The translations under genes and the position numbers were made by a program. A stretch of 64,000 nucleotides of DNA from Isoetes taiwanensis (taxonomy: Eukaryota > Streptophyta > Lycopodiopsida > Isoetales > Isoetaceae), in the NCBI GenBank assembly GCA_021234155.1, contig JAJEKV010000058.1:2783060-2847059 (forward strand). The letters run 5' to 3'. Of this stretch, positions 43,341 through 55,599 are shown one piece after another (the first letter of the stretch is position 1; each line of letters starts with the position of its first letter). The notes below the pieces were generated by a model. It made no database searches, was not told where the DNA came from, and was given only the letters and a program-made list of their open reading frames with translations.

Positions 43341-44378
43341 ATGTCAACACATTGTCAGGCTTTTCTTAACGACAATTTTCTTTCCTAGAAAGAATTCGAC
43401 ACTTGACACTTGAATATTCCACATGGCCCACATTTTTGGTGTTTTTCACCCCTTGTAATGTTGAAGCCGTTTTTTCACATACCAGAATATCTAGTCCTAC
43501 CATTATGCCTTTGGAGGTAAAATTTTATGCACCTATGACTTCAAACATCACGGCCCAACGGCGTGAGTTCAACAATCTGTCACGGCCCCTCAAGGCGTGA
43601 TTTCAAGCACAACTTTCAATCCACTTTTTACGCAAGCAGCATCTGGAGCATATTTTTGGCACATTTTGGGGGACGCCTCATCTTTTGCCCGATTCTTAGA
43701 TATGCTTTGCACCTTTGTACCAACAAATTTCAAGTTCCTGCAATGGCGTGAAGATGAATTACGCCTTTTGCCAGTACATCAACCTCACATGGCCACATGG
43801 CGTGTGCAGGCCAATTTCAACAATTTCTCTTTGGTGTCAACTTTGTCAAGTTCAACATTTTGATCAACCACATCCGTCCATAATACATGGCGGTTGAGCC
43901 TCGTTCAAGTTCAACAAATGGCGTGAAGATGACTTAGGGCCTTCCGCCCCTTCAATTTCAACTCCTTCAAGTTCAATTATCTGTTCAAACTCTTTCAAGT
44001 TCAGCACATGGCGTGAAGATGACTTAGGGCCTTCCGCCCCTTCGACAATTTTTGTTTCTCATTTTTGTTCAACTCATTACACGACACTTTGATTGGCGCA
44101 TGTATTCGGAGCTAAGTGGCAAGCTCTATGAGAAGTGGTGACAGCCTTCTCAACATTAGATTCGACTTCTATGGAATTAAAGGAGCTTGTGGCAAGCTCA
44201 AGAGAAGTGGTGACAGCCTTCTCAACCTCTCATGATTTCTGTACTTCATATACATTTGCATTTTTGGGTCAAGAATTTTCGGCGACATTATCATTATTTC
44301 CCCTCACTTTGGCCACTGTTGTAAATGTTTAACCTGATGTTATAAAGGTTCTACATAGTTTGGTGTGGTGGGGGGGAG

Positions 44379-44799
44379 TGTTAGCCCTTTGGGCTAAACA
44401 TATGTATGAGTGGCATAGGCCACATGTATTTATCACATTGGACCACTTGATCTAGGGCCCAGATTTAGCCCACATATGTGGTAGGTGGCATAGGCCACAT
44501 CATCTCACCGTCCACAGATCTAGGCTAAATCTGGGCCATAGATTGTGGGGTCTAGGGTTTTGCTCTACTATTTAGAGGGAGCATTTCCTCTCATTGTTTA
44601 GGTTTTTGCTCACGTTTTGGAGCACCTCCTTTTGGAGCATCAATATGATTCTGTTTTGTTCATTCTTTGTTTTGTTCTTGTTCTTGGAGTTTCTTCCCAC
44701 CTTCTTTTGTTGATCCATGAGCATTTGTGGCAGCCCTGTGGCATCCGACAGTCATGGACTGCTGCTGCAAGGTGATGCCAAGAACCCCAAACATCAACA
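44379..44799 (+). repeat. 3' LTR of element B, with internal micro-inversion
   Basis: 421 bp. Same as 40451-40897 except that 44501-44550 is the reverse complement of 40590-40639 and short flanking pieces are missing. Confidence 0.9.
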
Positions 44800-46131
44800 C
44801 TTCTATTCTATTATATTCTTCAACTACATGGTGCTATAGCCAGTCTCCTTTTATGTTGAATGACAATATATATGCCACATGACAATTCAATCCTCGCCAT
44901 TATTAAGTATGCCTTTCTCGGTCGTGTAACTTTTTGTGATTCAATAGGATCACAAACATCATGCTAGCAATTCTCTCGGGTATGGATCTAAACTAAAGAT
45001 ACCATACCACTCCTTATTTTCAACGTTTAGCCCTTCTACACGAGCCCTCATATCTATTCGATGGACTATCCTTGATAGACGGGGTCATTTAGCTAGTCAA
45101 AGATTAGAAAATGTTTTTCCTTCTTGTCACAATGTTGTTTTGACATTCCCTATGTCCTCATGGGATATTTAAAATCTCTAGCCGACCTTTACCTAATCCA
45201 GCTTGCTATGCAAATCTCATGCTATAGTATCTACATGTACTATGTTTGTGCTTGTCTCTATGCCTTTCGAGGGCAGACGTATGACTGCCCTCACCATTCT
45301 CTATGAAGCTACATCAGCTTCCATATCACCAAATCGATTGTTTTTCCGTAAGGTCACGCTTAATTCACAACTAAACTAAAACCTCAAAGTATCATTGTTT
45401 TATACGATATACCTTGTGCCTAGAAACTCGCACTTTTTTTTTTCTAACAGTGCAATTTACTCGATTCAATCCACATTACAATACAAGCTTCTCCCATATA
45501 CCAAAAATGGTTGCTACGCAACCTGTGTCATCTTTTAAAGAGTCTTTTGATATTATTAACATTTATGCCTATCAAATTCTTATATCGACGTATACATTGC
45601 CACCATTAATTTCATCTTCTCTTAAGTTTCATTCTATATAAGTCTCAAGGAGACATAGAAAGTGCAGATTACACTCTTTTCGTGAACTCATGCTAACGTT
45701 CATGAATTCTCTTAGAGTTATGAATTGCACATTATATATCATTTTCAAATTTCATCACTTTGACGATGATAATCCCTCTGCAACTTATACTCTCACCACC
45801 GCGTTCTTCTAATGGTCTAGGAATTATTCTACGGACTCATATCTGCGATTCATATTGGATTTATTTTAATATCTTTTGAGCTTCCTATGGATCACAATGT
45901 TAGATCTCATATGAACTCTCTGTATTGGCTTTTCCACCACTACTTAGCAATTTGTTAAGCATTTTGCTAAATCCTTCCAAGTTGTTTCAATTCTCAAACT
46001 ATCCCGTACCCTTCGGTCCTCTGTTGCCTTCTTCAAGGAGGGGAGCCTTTTCATTGTAACATGTGATATGTTACCCCACTGCAACTCGTCTTTCCGTGGT
46101 CTTTTCTTGATGCTGAGGACATCATCATTTT
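44800..46131 (+). other. 3' interior of element A, non-coding
   Basis: No frame above 75 codons and no gag or pol motif. T-rich sequence leading to the polypurine tract. Confidence 0.6.
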
Positions 46132-46144
46132 AAGGAGGGGCAAA
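46132..46144 (+). other. polypurine tract of element A
   Basis: AAGGAGGGGCAAA immediately before the 3' LTR start TGTGACG. Confidence 0.9.
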
Positions 46145-47676
46145 TGTGACGTTCCACGTATTTATATGCCTTTTGGGTATAAATACATGATACGTCACTA
46201 TGAATAATTAATGGTGCATTAATTATTCATAAGCTAAGGGTAGCTATGTTAATCATTAATTATTAAGGTGGAAAACTAACCCTAAACCCTGATTCGAATT
46301 TAGGTCTTAACCTAATATTAAAAGGGGTTAAAATATTAAATTAGTTAATAATAACCAATCTAGAGTTGCCACCTGGCCTAAATCGATTGGGCAAGACAAG
46401 CTTGCTAATTTGGGACACCCTACCCCAATTTGCCCCAAATCAATATGGGGGAAATTGGTGGAGGAGGAGCTGTTGCTCATGGTTCCAGCTAGAAGAATGG
46501 AGAACTAGAGAGATAGCTATGATACCGGTTAGTTTTAGCATAGCTTGTATTCTTCTAACATTGTTTGAGTAGATGGATTATTAGATTCTATTCTATGATC
46601 TACTTATGATGGTGATGGATGTTTGTATCTGATTGTTGTTTTCTCTTTTTGTTCCTCCTGTATTGTATTGGATTGGGGGATAGAGACCTAAAAGATATCT
46701 ACATCTAGAGATGCTTCTAGATAGAACCCCTTAAATCCCATTAAATGTGGCCTGTGCACAAGAGCCCTCCTGGCTGTCGATTGGTATAGTATGGCTGAGC
46801 ACCAGACAAGGATCATGGTGGTGAAGTGGGGGTGGGACCTTGCCTAGCGTGGCTACAGAGCTCCCTGCTATGGCTACGTCTATAGTCGGTCATTGCCTAT
46901 GAGCCGGGTATGGATCTGACACCTCTTGGGTCGCAGGATACGTGCCTATAGGGACGTCCTGGGCTCGATATATGTGTCGGGGCAGCCTATGGATTTTGGG
47001 GGGTTAAAGTCGGGTATGGATGCGTGGTTGCCTGACGAGACCATGATCGTCTAGCCACCCATAGAAGCACCGTGCTCTGGAAAGGATTTCCCCCTTTCCT
47101 GCCTCATCGGACTAGGGAGATGTAACCTGGAGTAGTCTTATAGGATGATTCCATGAGATTACATCTCCGGAAGGCTACATCTATGTCATAGCATGATTCA
47201 GCCTATTTGCAAAGTGTGCACAGGAGAGGCTGATGAAGTGGACTACCCTAGCCATTGTTCTATGCCAGCCAACGCCATTGTCATGATTCCATCTGCTGTG
47301 ATCCGGAGGCCTTGACTGTCAGTTGACCCCCCTTGAGTCTGAGCCTGGGGTAGAATTCTCAGTTATGGTGCATCTCCTATGTTATGTTGGCATTATGTCA
47401 TTGCTCGTATTGATGATGGATGAGCCACCCTTCGTGGTGGCATATTATTTATTTGTATTGTTGTCATGTGCTAACTTGTATGTACGCTTTCGCTATATAG
47501 GATTCCCATAGAAAGCGTGGGACGAATGACACCTCCATGTCCTTCACCCGGACACTTGCCCATCACAAGTGGTCCGACTCAGACGGAGGGCCTTTCTATG
47601 ATGATGGATTAGCCACGGGAGAGGAATTTTCCGTATGTATACAATGGGAGCATCATACAGGTTCGGGAGCATCACA
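46145..47676 (+). repeat. 3' LTR of element A (1532 bp)
   Basis: Ends TGTGACG and CATCACA. It keeps about 340 bases (roughly 46715-47075) that the 5' LTR lacks and that the fragment at 12418-13100 also has, so this is the ancestral form. Confidence 0.9.
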
Positions 47677-47681
47677 TGCTT

Positions 47682-49479
47682 AGCTTTACCTTCCCTATTT
47701 TCAGTTTCTACAAATCTGAGCCTAATCTAGTGGATTTACTGTAAACATCCCTCACAAAATCATGAGTCAATGCAAGAGAATAGAGCCCCTTTGCTAGAAA
47801 AAGTAACCATATGGAAAGGGGGTCGCACTTTTTCCTTGAAAGTAAATCCTATGTTGCCATGTGGCATATCCCTACAATCCGGAATGGAAAGGGGGAGGCC
47901 AATTCCGTGGACTCAAAATTTGACAACCTACAACTGGTTACTGAAGAAATCATTAACTCAACTTTTACATTGCACAGGTCTTTCTGAACCAAGTCTTTAG
48001 AAATGCATAAGTTTTACTCGACAAGCTTTGTTGAACCAAGTTTTTACAAGTTCTAGCAGAAACATCACAGCTTCTCACAGCAGAAACATCCAACATTCAC
48101 TTTGAAAAAAAAAAATCCTTTGCTAGTCCAATGCATCTGGCCATGCATTTATTCCATTGTAAAAGAAAGAAGAGTCGTTGCGCCTCTCTTACGGTTCTTG
48201 GCAAACCCATATGCTTACCAGAAGTAAGGCCATGTTTCTGTGGCTCTTTGGCTTTTGTCATAGTAAAAGTCTTTTTGGAAAGATCATAATATCTCAAAAG
48301 TCTTGGCATACTATCAAGGAAGGTACAGGTTCCATCCGGTACAGAGAATACAACAGAAATGAAGAGAGTCCGCTAAGATGGGTGGTCGGCAGAGGGTTTT
48401 TATTAGCTAGAACTCGCATTACAGCCAAGCTTAGCTGGAACAAAAGCTATATTCTGCACAATGTGATCTGCATGCAAGAGAAATTAGATTTGAAAGCATA
48501 AAAAGAAGAAACATCATTCTGAAAGCATAAGAAATCATTATACCTTTCTTTTTCTCAAGAATAGCAGATGTGGACACTCATTCTTGTGAAACAACGCAGG
48601 TTCAGCCAAAAAATCTCTATAAAGAAACAAAAATACTGAATAATAGAGCAACTGCCATTGCTGCTCAGCTTCAAGGAATGCAAAGAGGCCAGTGCTATAG
48701 CCATCAAGCCATAGGCGCCGTCCAGTGCCATCACCAAACCTCTGCCAAAAAGAAAAAACTACAAGAAAAAATTGCTCCCCCCTTCCCATGTTGTGGGAGC
48801 ATGCTCATTGGTCGCATATTCTGGTGTGGCCGATGACCCACTCCCCACTCCCGGTCGCGGGGCCTCACCAGTCCACACCAAAATGTGCTCCCAATAAGCA
48901 TGCTCTCATACAAATTAGAAACAGAGCAGTATCAAATATAAGTGGTTGCTTCGTTACATTTTCAGCAGCTTCATGGTTATTGCTTATTTGATCTCATTTG
49001 CTGCTTATTTGGGGTTTAAAATCAGTTTGTATATCAAAGAATGCAGAGAAGTTCTTGGAGCACCATGGTTTGTTGTGCAAATATGGGCCCCTTTTTAGCA
49101 GTCAAATATACTGCATTGAGCATCTGATACTGGAATGGTTGAACAGAAATCCTCTTTTTCCTCTGCGACAAGATGAGAATGATTTTCTTACAGTGGATAA
49201 ACTCTTGCTCCGTCGCAAGGAAATGCAAAGGCCATCATAGGACGAGATTGATTTACCTTCGGTGAAAGGTCTTTTTAAAAAGCAATGCCTCGCATCAGAG
49301 CTTTAGCTATAGTTTTTAATGTTAGGTTATAGCTTCCAATGTCGGCCCTACTTGAATATGTTTCAGTGGGGTTTCTCAATGTGCAACATTGTATGATTTT
49401 GTTGTTATTGTGCTACATAGGTGCACCCTAGACTACTACAATCGTTGGATCTGTCTATCCTACGGCCAGACCGTATGTT
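47682..49479. other. no recognisable gene
   Basis: Open frames up to 107 codons on both strands, none with a motif. At 48960-49240 a plus-strand stretch (KECREVLGAPWFVVQIWAPF in one frame) looks exon-like, but I cannot assign it. Confidence 0.4.
48797..48906. repeat. 110-bp foldback element
   Basis: The left arm (48797-48830, GAGCATGCTCATTGG to TGGTGTGGC) pairs with the right arm (48872-48906, CCACACCAAAATGTGCTCCC) around a GC-rich loop. It is unrelated in sequence to the hairpin at 1457-1619. A MITE or foldback relic. Confidence 0.75.
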
Positions 49480-49705
49480 GGAGCCTCTGGGCACCTCTCG
49501 TTTCACTTATGGTCATTTATGATTGGGGCGCCTATGATTTTGAAATATGAAATACGCATTCGCCTAAGGTTTTGATGGAATATTGAGCCTCTATACGGCT
49601 TTGCCTAAGATTTCAGAATATGAAATACGGGGGCTCGAACCTCTACCAAAATAACTCAAAGTTTTAATAAGACTACTTTGACCAATCTAACCAGTGAGCT
49701 AACGC
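49480..49705 (-). mobile_element. tRNA-derived SINE
   Basis: On the minus strand GCGTTAGCTCACTGGTTAGA (A box, 49705-49686) is followed about 45 bases later by GGTTCGAGCCC (B box, 49641-49631). Beyond the B box, two related units (GTATTTCATATT...AGGC) follow. Spacing and sequence are those of a tRNA-like SINE head. It differs from the SINE at 361-465. The downstream boundary is approximate. Confidence 0.65.
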
Positions 49706-49930
49706 AATTATTTTTTATCTTAAAAATCTATGTTTTTTTTTATAACTCCTCTCAGGGATGTGGTCTATAGTTTCAGGAATTGCCACTTTTACATCCATGA
49801 AATCCCCTGGAACTCCCTATTATGCGCTACATATTCACATGTCATCAAGACATCATCGTTTGCAAAAAATGAATATCCTCTGTTTATGCTTTTTGAGACA
49901 TAGACGTGATGCTTTAAAAAGTTATATGTC

Positions 49931-49958
49931 TTTTTTTTTTTTTTTTTTTTTTTTTTTT
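49931..49958 (-). other. poly(A) tail of the LINE
   Basis: 28 uninterrupted T on the plus strand. A long clean tail suggests a rather young insertion. Confidence 0.9.
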
Positions 49959-50331
49959 GAGAGTAAGAGTGAATTTTTCCATTAATCAAGAAACACAGTA
50001 CATAGTTCTGCTTTGATCAGCAGATTAAAGCATAGCATAAGGTCTTTAAACATAAACATCCATCAAAATGCTATGATGTCAAGTCTGAGAAGTAAGCAGC
50101 AAAAATCCGATCCTGAGATGAGCTGAAATGGCCAAAGGATAGCTGATAAGTAGTGATAATCTTCCAAAAATGAGATAGTCTTCAAAAATGTGTAGAGATC
50201 ACGACCCCAAGCAGTAATTATTGTTAAAACCTGAAAGTAACATCAACCAAAATTCTGCTAGATTAGGAAATACCATTGAGCAAATCATGTATATAGCAGG
50301 GTTGGATAGGAAGTCAGATACAAAGGTGGGG

Positions 50332-50784
50332 CTACCGAACCGGCGAGAGGGAGTCAAGCTTAGAGTTGAAAAAGGCATAGAAAGAGTCACAGATCCAAAG
50401 GTGTAACTCAAGAATCGCTTTCAGAATGCTATCCACACAAGAGAGGTCGATCACCAAACAAAGCAAGGAACCAAACAAATCAGCCAACAATGCAGGAGTA
50501 TAGTAATCGCTTCTCAATCTTGCGAATTGTTCCTCAGTCATGTATCTGTTGTACATGGAGAGGAAATCAAACATAGTATATACTTGCACCACTTCTCTGC
50601 AGAACATTCTTGCAATCTTCATGTCCAAATTTTCTTCATTTTCAGAGAGTTTGTTGAAGAACAGTTTTAGGTCAAGATCGACATCCCTTTTGAGTAGATT
50701 GTCATCCATTTCACCCATGCTCTTCTTGCATATCTTCAAGTAGGCTAACATCATCACCAAAAGCAGAATTAGAATTGATAACAT
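50332..50784 (-). CDS. extra 150-codon frame in the LINE 3' region
   Basis: Lies between the ORF2 stop (50878) and the poly(A) tail and is uninterrupted. Begins with a hydrophobic stretch (MLSILILLLVMMLAYL), then acidic and helical sequence (ENEENLDMKIARMFCREVVQ, YNRYMTEEQFARL), then LLADLFGSLLCLVIDLS. No family recognised. Plant L1 elements normally have only an untranslated region here, so it may be a captured exon or a chance frame. Confidence 0.4.
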   Translation of the reverse strand: MLSILILLLVMMLAYLKICKKSMGEMDDNLLKRDVDLDLKLFFNKLSENEENLDMKIARMFCREVVQVYTMFDFLSMYNRYMTEEQFARLRSDYYTPALLADLFGSLLCLVIDLSCVDSILKAILELHLWICDSFYAFFNSKLDSLSPVR

Positions 50785-50877
50785 TGAAGTTAGCTACAAA
50801 TAAATCAAAGGACCCCCTGAAATGACCAACCAAATCCCATTTTCTGTCATATTTATCAGATTGCTTCCTTTTGTGTG

Positions 50878-53800
50878 TCAGAAAATGGATTGAATATCAA
50901 GTTGAAAATGCAATTTGATCCAAAAAATAGAGAAATTCTTTTTGCCATAAACTACTCTATTTCTTGCCTTCCATATATTCCAAAGAGCAATAAACATGAT
51001 AGCGTTAGCAAAAGTGCATCCATTTTGGACATAAGACAGCAAATTTCCAGAGATCCTGTTAGGAAAGAACTGACCCATCTTATCATCAAACCAAGACCAA
51101 AAAGAATTAAGCTTAGGGCAGATAAAGATGTGTTCAAGATCCTCCTCTAAACTGCAGTGAAGCTGGCACAAGGCAGAGATGTTGTCATTCCTGAGGGAGA
51201 GAAGTTGTAAATTAGGAATGCTTTTATTAGCTAACAACCAAATAAAGAAGTTGACTTTGGGGAAGCAATAAGAGTTCCAAACATCATGGAAAAGAGTTTT
51301 GGCTTCCTCAATAGAGATAGACCATTTGAGACCAGCTTTGGACGGATTGTCAGAATTGCTAATAGCAGAATAGATTTGACTGACTTTATATACACACTTA
51401 CCTGCAATGCTCCAATTGGTTGCCTTGGGGACAATATTATTTAACCAAGTCTGAGGCAGGATCGACTTAATGTGCAGATAGATCTTTTTGTCACTAGAGG
51501 TGCCATGAACTAAGTTTTTCAGATTGGTCCAAGAAATGAGCTTATTATTCAAATATAGGTCACCTAGAAAAATGAGGCCATAATCAGACCATTTCTTATA
51601 GATTCTTGGGTGTCTCAAGGCAAGAGTCTTACTAGGATGATTCTTCAGAATTGGATTCCAAAAAATAGTCATTTGCAAATTAAGATCTTGAGGTTCATCA
51701 TAAGCATAGGCAGATTGCACCTTATTCCAAGCCATAATGAAGTTTCTCATTAGAGGGGAAGTATTTGGACCAGCCTGGAGTACATTAAAACAGGAATCAG
51801 GTAGAATATGTTCAATTGTAGGATGGCCAACCAAGTGAGAGCAGGAAAGCCAGTATCTGATAAAATGAGAGGCTGGACCAGCATTACTCGTGAAGGATTT
51901 CCATATGTATTTGCCAGCCAGAGCACAGGCTTGAAGATAAAGATCCTTGCAACCAAGACCACCATATTTTTTAGGCCTGGACACATAATTCCAACCAACA
52001 AGATGAGAGCCTTTCCAAATGAACTTTCTGATTATCTTTTCAATCTCAGAATAGATTGACTTTGGGGCCACTAAAGCAGAGGAAAAGTAGATGTGAGTGC
52101 TAGCCAGGACAGAGTTTGCAATAATAGATCTACCAGCAAAGGACAATCCACCTCTGAAATTATTTAACTTTTTCCTTATTCTGTCTATTATAGGCTGCCA
52201 TAGGCCTTTAAGATTAGAATTGAGAGACAAAGGCATGCCTAATAGAGTGGAGGCATGATGAGTATTAACAACCTTAAGATTAGCAAAGTTTGGCTGGATA
52301 TTATCACCAATGATCACACATTTAGCCAAATTCAGGTGGACCCCGTATGTTAAAATTGATTGATAATGTCAAGAAAGAAATCAATGTTAGATATATCAGC
52401 ATCTAAAAATGCAAAAGTATCATCAGCATATTGGGAGAGAGTTAGGGACTCCTCACTATTTGGCAGATTAAGACCTTTAATCATCCCAAGTTCCTTGAAA
52501 TGAAGAACAGCTTTTGTAAGCATTTCAGCTACTATCAAGAATAAATAGGGGGCTAGGGGCAACCTTGTCCTCCTCTAGATAAGGGAAAGAATTGGGAGGG
52601 GAGCCATTAATAATGACAAAGCAGAGTGAGAGAAAGTATTCAAACCATGAATTAGAAGCTTTAACTTAGGATGAAACCCCAATTTTGAGAGGGCAAGATC
52701 AAGAAAATCCCATCTCATCAGATCAAAGGCTCTCTTTAAAATCCAGTTTAAGGAGCACACAATTTTGATTGGAGATGCTATTCCAATGAAGACCTTCCAT
52801 AGCAAAGATATAATTGTCCAAAATAAATCTATTAGGAAGAAAGGTCGATGATAGAGAGATATGTTCTTCTCGCAAAAATACTTTGATTCTATTTGCAATT
52901 ATCTTGGCACAGATCTTATAAGAGGTATTGGTTAAAGAGATCGGCCTCCAATCTGAAAAAAGTAGATGGGTTATCCACTTTAGGAATGAGGGAAATAAAA
53001 CCAAAGCAGAGATTGAAGGATGTAAGAAATTGACCTCCCAAAACCCCAAACCATGGAAATGATATCATGTTTAAGAATATCCCAGAAGTGAACATAGAAT
53101 TCACTAGGAAGACCATCGGGGCGAGAGATTTGCCTCAAAAGGATCTAAGAACCTTGAAAATCTCATCTTCTCCGTGGGGAGTCACAATAGAATCATCCAT
53201 AGTATCCATAGAAGATGGGATGATCACATCCAAAGAAATCAAGAAATTTTCTTTCCTTGACAAGATCAATTTGTTTGAGTTAGAGTTTTGGAAAAAGAGT
53301 GGCATAGTTCTCTTGGAAGAAAGACTTGATAAGCTTGGAGTCATTTAGGAGATTCCAAAGGTCGGTCCTGAACTTGAGTGATAGCATTTCTAAGCAAATC
53401 GACTTTAGCCATTTTAAAGAAAAAACTGGAGCTGCCATAGTCCATATCCTTATTAAATTTGATCTTACACTTGATGGAAGAGCTTTTGGCCTCAGTTTCC
53501 TCAACACTTTTTAGGTAATTTTCAAGAAGTTCCTCACCAATATGAAGGTTCAGATTGTGAGGATCTTCTTGAAGGAGAGATCTAATATCCCTCATCTTGG
53601 CAAGCAATTGCTCTTTTCATTGGTTTTGGCCAAATGTTTGCTTTTAGACCAACCTTTAATCCAGCTCTTGACCTTCTTGATTTTGCCATAGAATCTTTTC
53701 ATTGACTGCTGATTACCTTCATCAGGAATATTAAGATAGAAATCTTTGAAGTCTCTAACAAAGGAGTCATTCTCTAACGAGCACGCTTAAATTTGTAGGA

Positions 53801-54531
53801 TACATTGCCATCTCTAGGAGTTTGAGTCAAATGCTTAGTACATAAAAATTGAGGCTGATGGTCCGATATTATATTGCCTTCATCACTAGTGACATAGCAG
53901 CTTATCCCAAAGGGATGAGGTTGGACTACACACATAAAATCATCCCAGGGTACAATAGACTTTTTGTCACCTTTTGCTTATTAGACCAAGTATAAGAAGC
54001 AGAGAGGAAGGCACATAAACCAATGAAGTATCGTAGATAAAAGAGTCCCAATTAGATCTCTAAAGTAGACATATTGAGATGGTTGCCTAGTTTCATGTTC
54101 CGTGAGGGAGTGTTATTAAAATCCCCCTATAATCCAGTCCAAGATAGGATTAGCATGCATCCAAGATTTGATTTCAGCCAAAGAGCTTCTCTTTCTTTTG
54201 GGTTGGTGGAGGCATAAACATTTATTACTCCAAAAGTGGAGTCTTGTAACCTAAATATGACAGCTTGCCACATCTTAGAGGGAGAGTTATGGAAAGAGAG
54301 ATGCTTGTGTTTTTTCCATATCATGATAATACCTCCACTTCTACCGTAAGCCTCAATCCAGTGGAAGAGGCTCCAGGGTAAATCCAATCTCGAGATTGGA
54401 AATTTCAAATTTGGGAAGCTTGACTTCCTCTTGTGAGAATTATATCGAGTTATAATTCCTAAGTTGGGAGATGGCACGCCTCCTTTGATTGGGCCTTTGA
54501 TACCCCTTACATTCCAGGAGATGATCTTCAT
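50878..54531 (-). pseudogene. LINE ORF2: endonuclease, reverse transcriptase, zinc domain
   Basis: Starts at ATG 54531 with MKIISWNVRGIKGP, the first block of the AP-like endonuclease, followed by SGGIIMIWKKH and INVYAS. RT blocks follow: SDWRPISLTNTSYKICAKII (about 52960), FLPNRFILDNYIFAMEG, VLLKLDFK, RAFDLMRWDFLDLALSKLGF, GCPLAPYLFLIVAEML, and SQYADDTFAF with catalytic YADD (about 52430). From 52329 an unbroken 482-codon frame holds the thumb (HASTLLGMPLS, SFAGR) and, near the end, the zinc region LCQLHCSLEEDLEHIFICPK plus IALWNIWKARN. Frameshifts occur in the endonuclease-RT linker and between RT blocks. Confidence 0.92.
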
Positions 54532-55599
54532 GGTCGATTAAAAAGAATGTAAGAAAAGAAGGAAGGATAAAGATTAATATCTTTTCTTTTTCCCTTTCCT
54601 TTTCTAACTTTACTTCTAGTGTTAGCAGGGGGTATTATGCAAATTTATGAGTTCGCATTGTGGGAGTATCATACTTTTTGGCTTTAGCCAATTTTCCCTC
54701 TCTGTAGAGGTATGTCCGAATTATCTTCCTTATGAGAACACTCAGCTAGGTATTTATCACCCTCCCAATTTTCCTTATCAATTTCCAAATCAACGACATC
54801 AGAAGCTCCACCAGAATGAATTCAAACATTTCATTTATACTAGCGGAAGATCACAATCACTATTAAAGGTCTCCAAATGCTTATGAGAAGGAGGAGAGAG
54901 AACCCGACCGGGTAGTTCAAAGAAGATGAGTAACCATTTTGCGTAAATCCTCTTCCTTGTGAATTTCCCCATAATTATCTTGACCATGTTCACAATTCAA
55001 CAGCTCCCTTTCGAGTATCTTGCACAATCTCTTCCTCCAAAATATGGCATACTTGTCGTGATTGAGAGCAAAGACCCTCTTGCAAGGAAGCTAATTGCTC
55101 AAAGAATATTACTGCCTATGAGGGATGGTGGAGGGAGAAAGGGATCGAGGTCGGTGAGAGATCAATAAAGGGAGATTGGGAATGGTTGTTTGAATCAATG
55201 TAAGAATTGCCCAACAAGACATCCAAATCCACCCTCGTAATTAAGGTTAGCCAATACCAAAATGATTGATGTTACCATTTAGATTTCTCAAGTTTTGTCC
55301 TTTGAGTCTTCAAGTTGCATAAGACCATGGTCCTTTCCTTTGATTTAGAGTGATTTTTATCACTTGTAGATGCAGGAATTGAGCAGGCACCATTTCAACC
55401 AAAGTATCCTTTGGGTCAATTGCCTCACATAGAAGCCGCCATTGGTCGAGAGACCTTTTCTAAGACCTTTCCATGACCGCTCTTTCTTGATTAATGAACT
55501 ACTTACCCCAAGTAGAGTTCAGAAATTGTGAACTCTTATTGTTGGTATTTATGTTTTTGGCATCCCAAATAATTTTATTTAGAGTATCATGAAGATTGT

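Larger units (their letters stand above)
40451..44799 (+). mobile_element. element B, second copy (LTR to LTR, 4.35 kb, non-coding)
   Basis: Bounded by 447-bp and 421-bp LTRs with ends TGTTAGCC and CATCAACA. A primer-site-like sequence follows the first, and a polypurine tract (GGTGGGGGGGAG, ending 44378) precedes the second. The interior has no gag or pol motif. Because the first copy joins this one through the LTR at 40451, B stands as a partial tandem (interior-LTR-interior-LTR), the product expected from unequal exchange between LTRs. Confidence 0.85.
22447..47676 (+). mobile_element. LTR retrotransposon A, non-autonomous outer shell of the nest
   Basis: Both LTRs start TGTGACG and end CGTCACA or CATCACA (22447-23664 and 46145-47676). 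A primer-binding site complementary to initiator tRNA-Met follows the first, and a polypurine tract precedes the second. Flanking pentamers TGTTT (22442-22446) and TGCTT (47677-47681) match at four of five bases. Its own interior is 23665 to about 24262 plus 44800-46144. This encodes no gag or pol, only a LINE-derived frame near the primer site. The rest is element B, itself carrying C. It is best described as a large non-autonomous element mobilised in trans. Confidence 0.85.
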
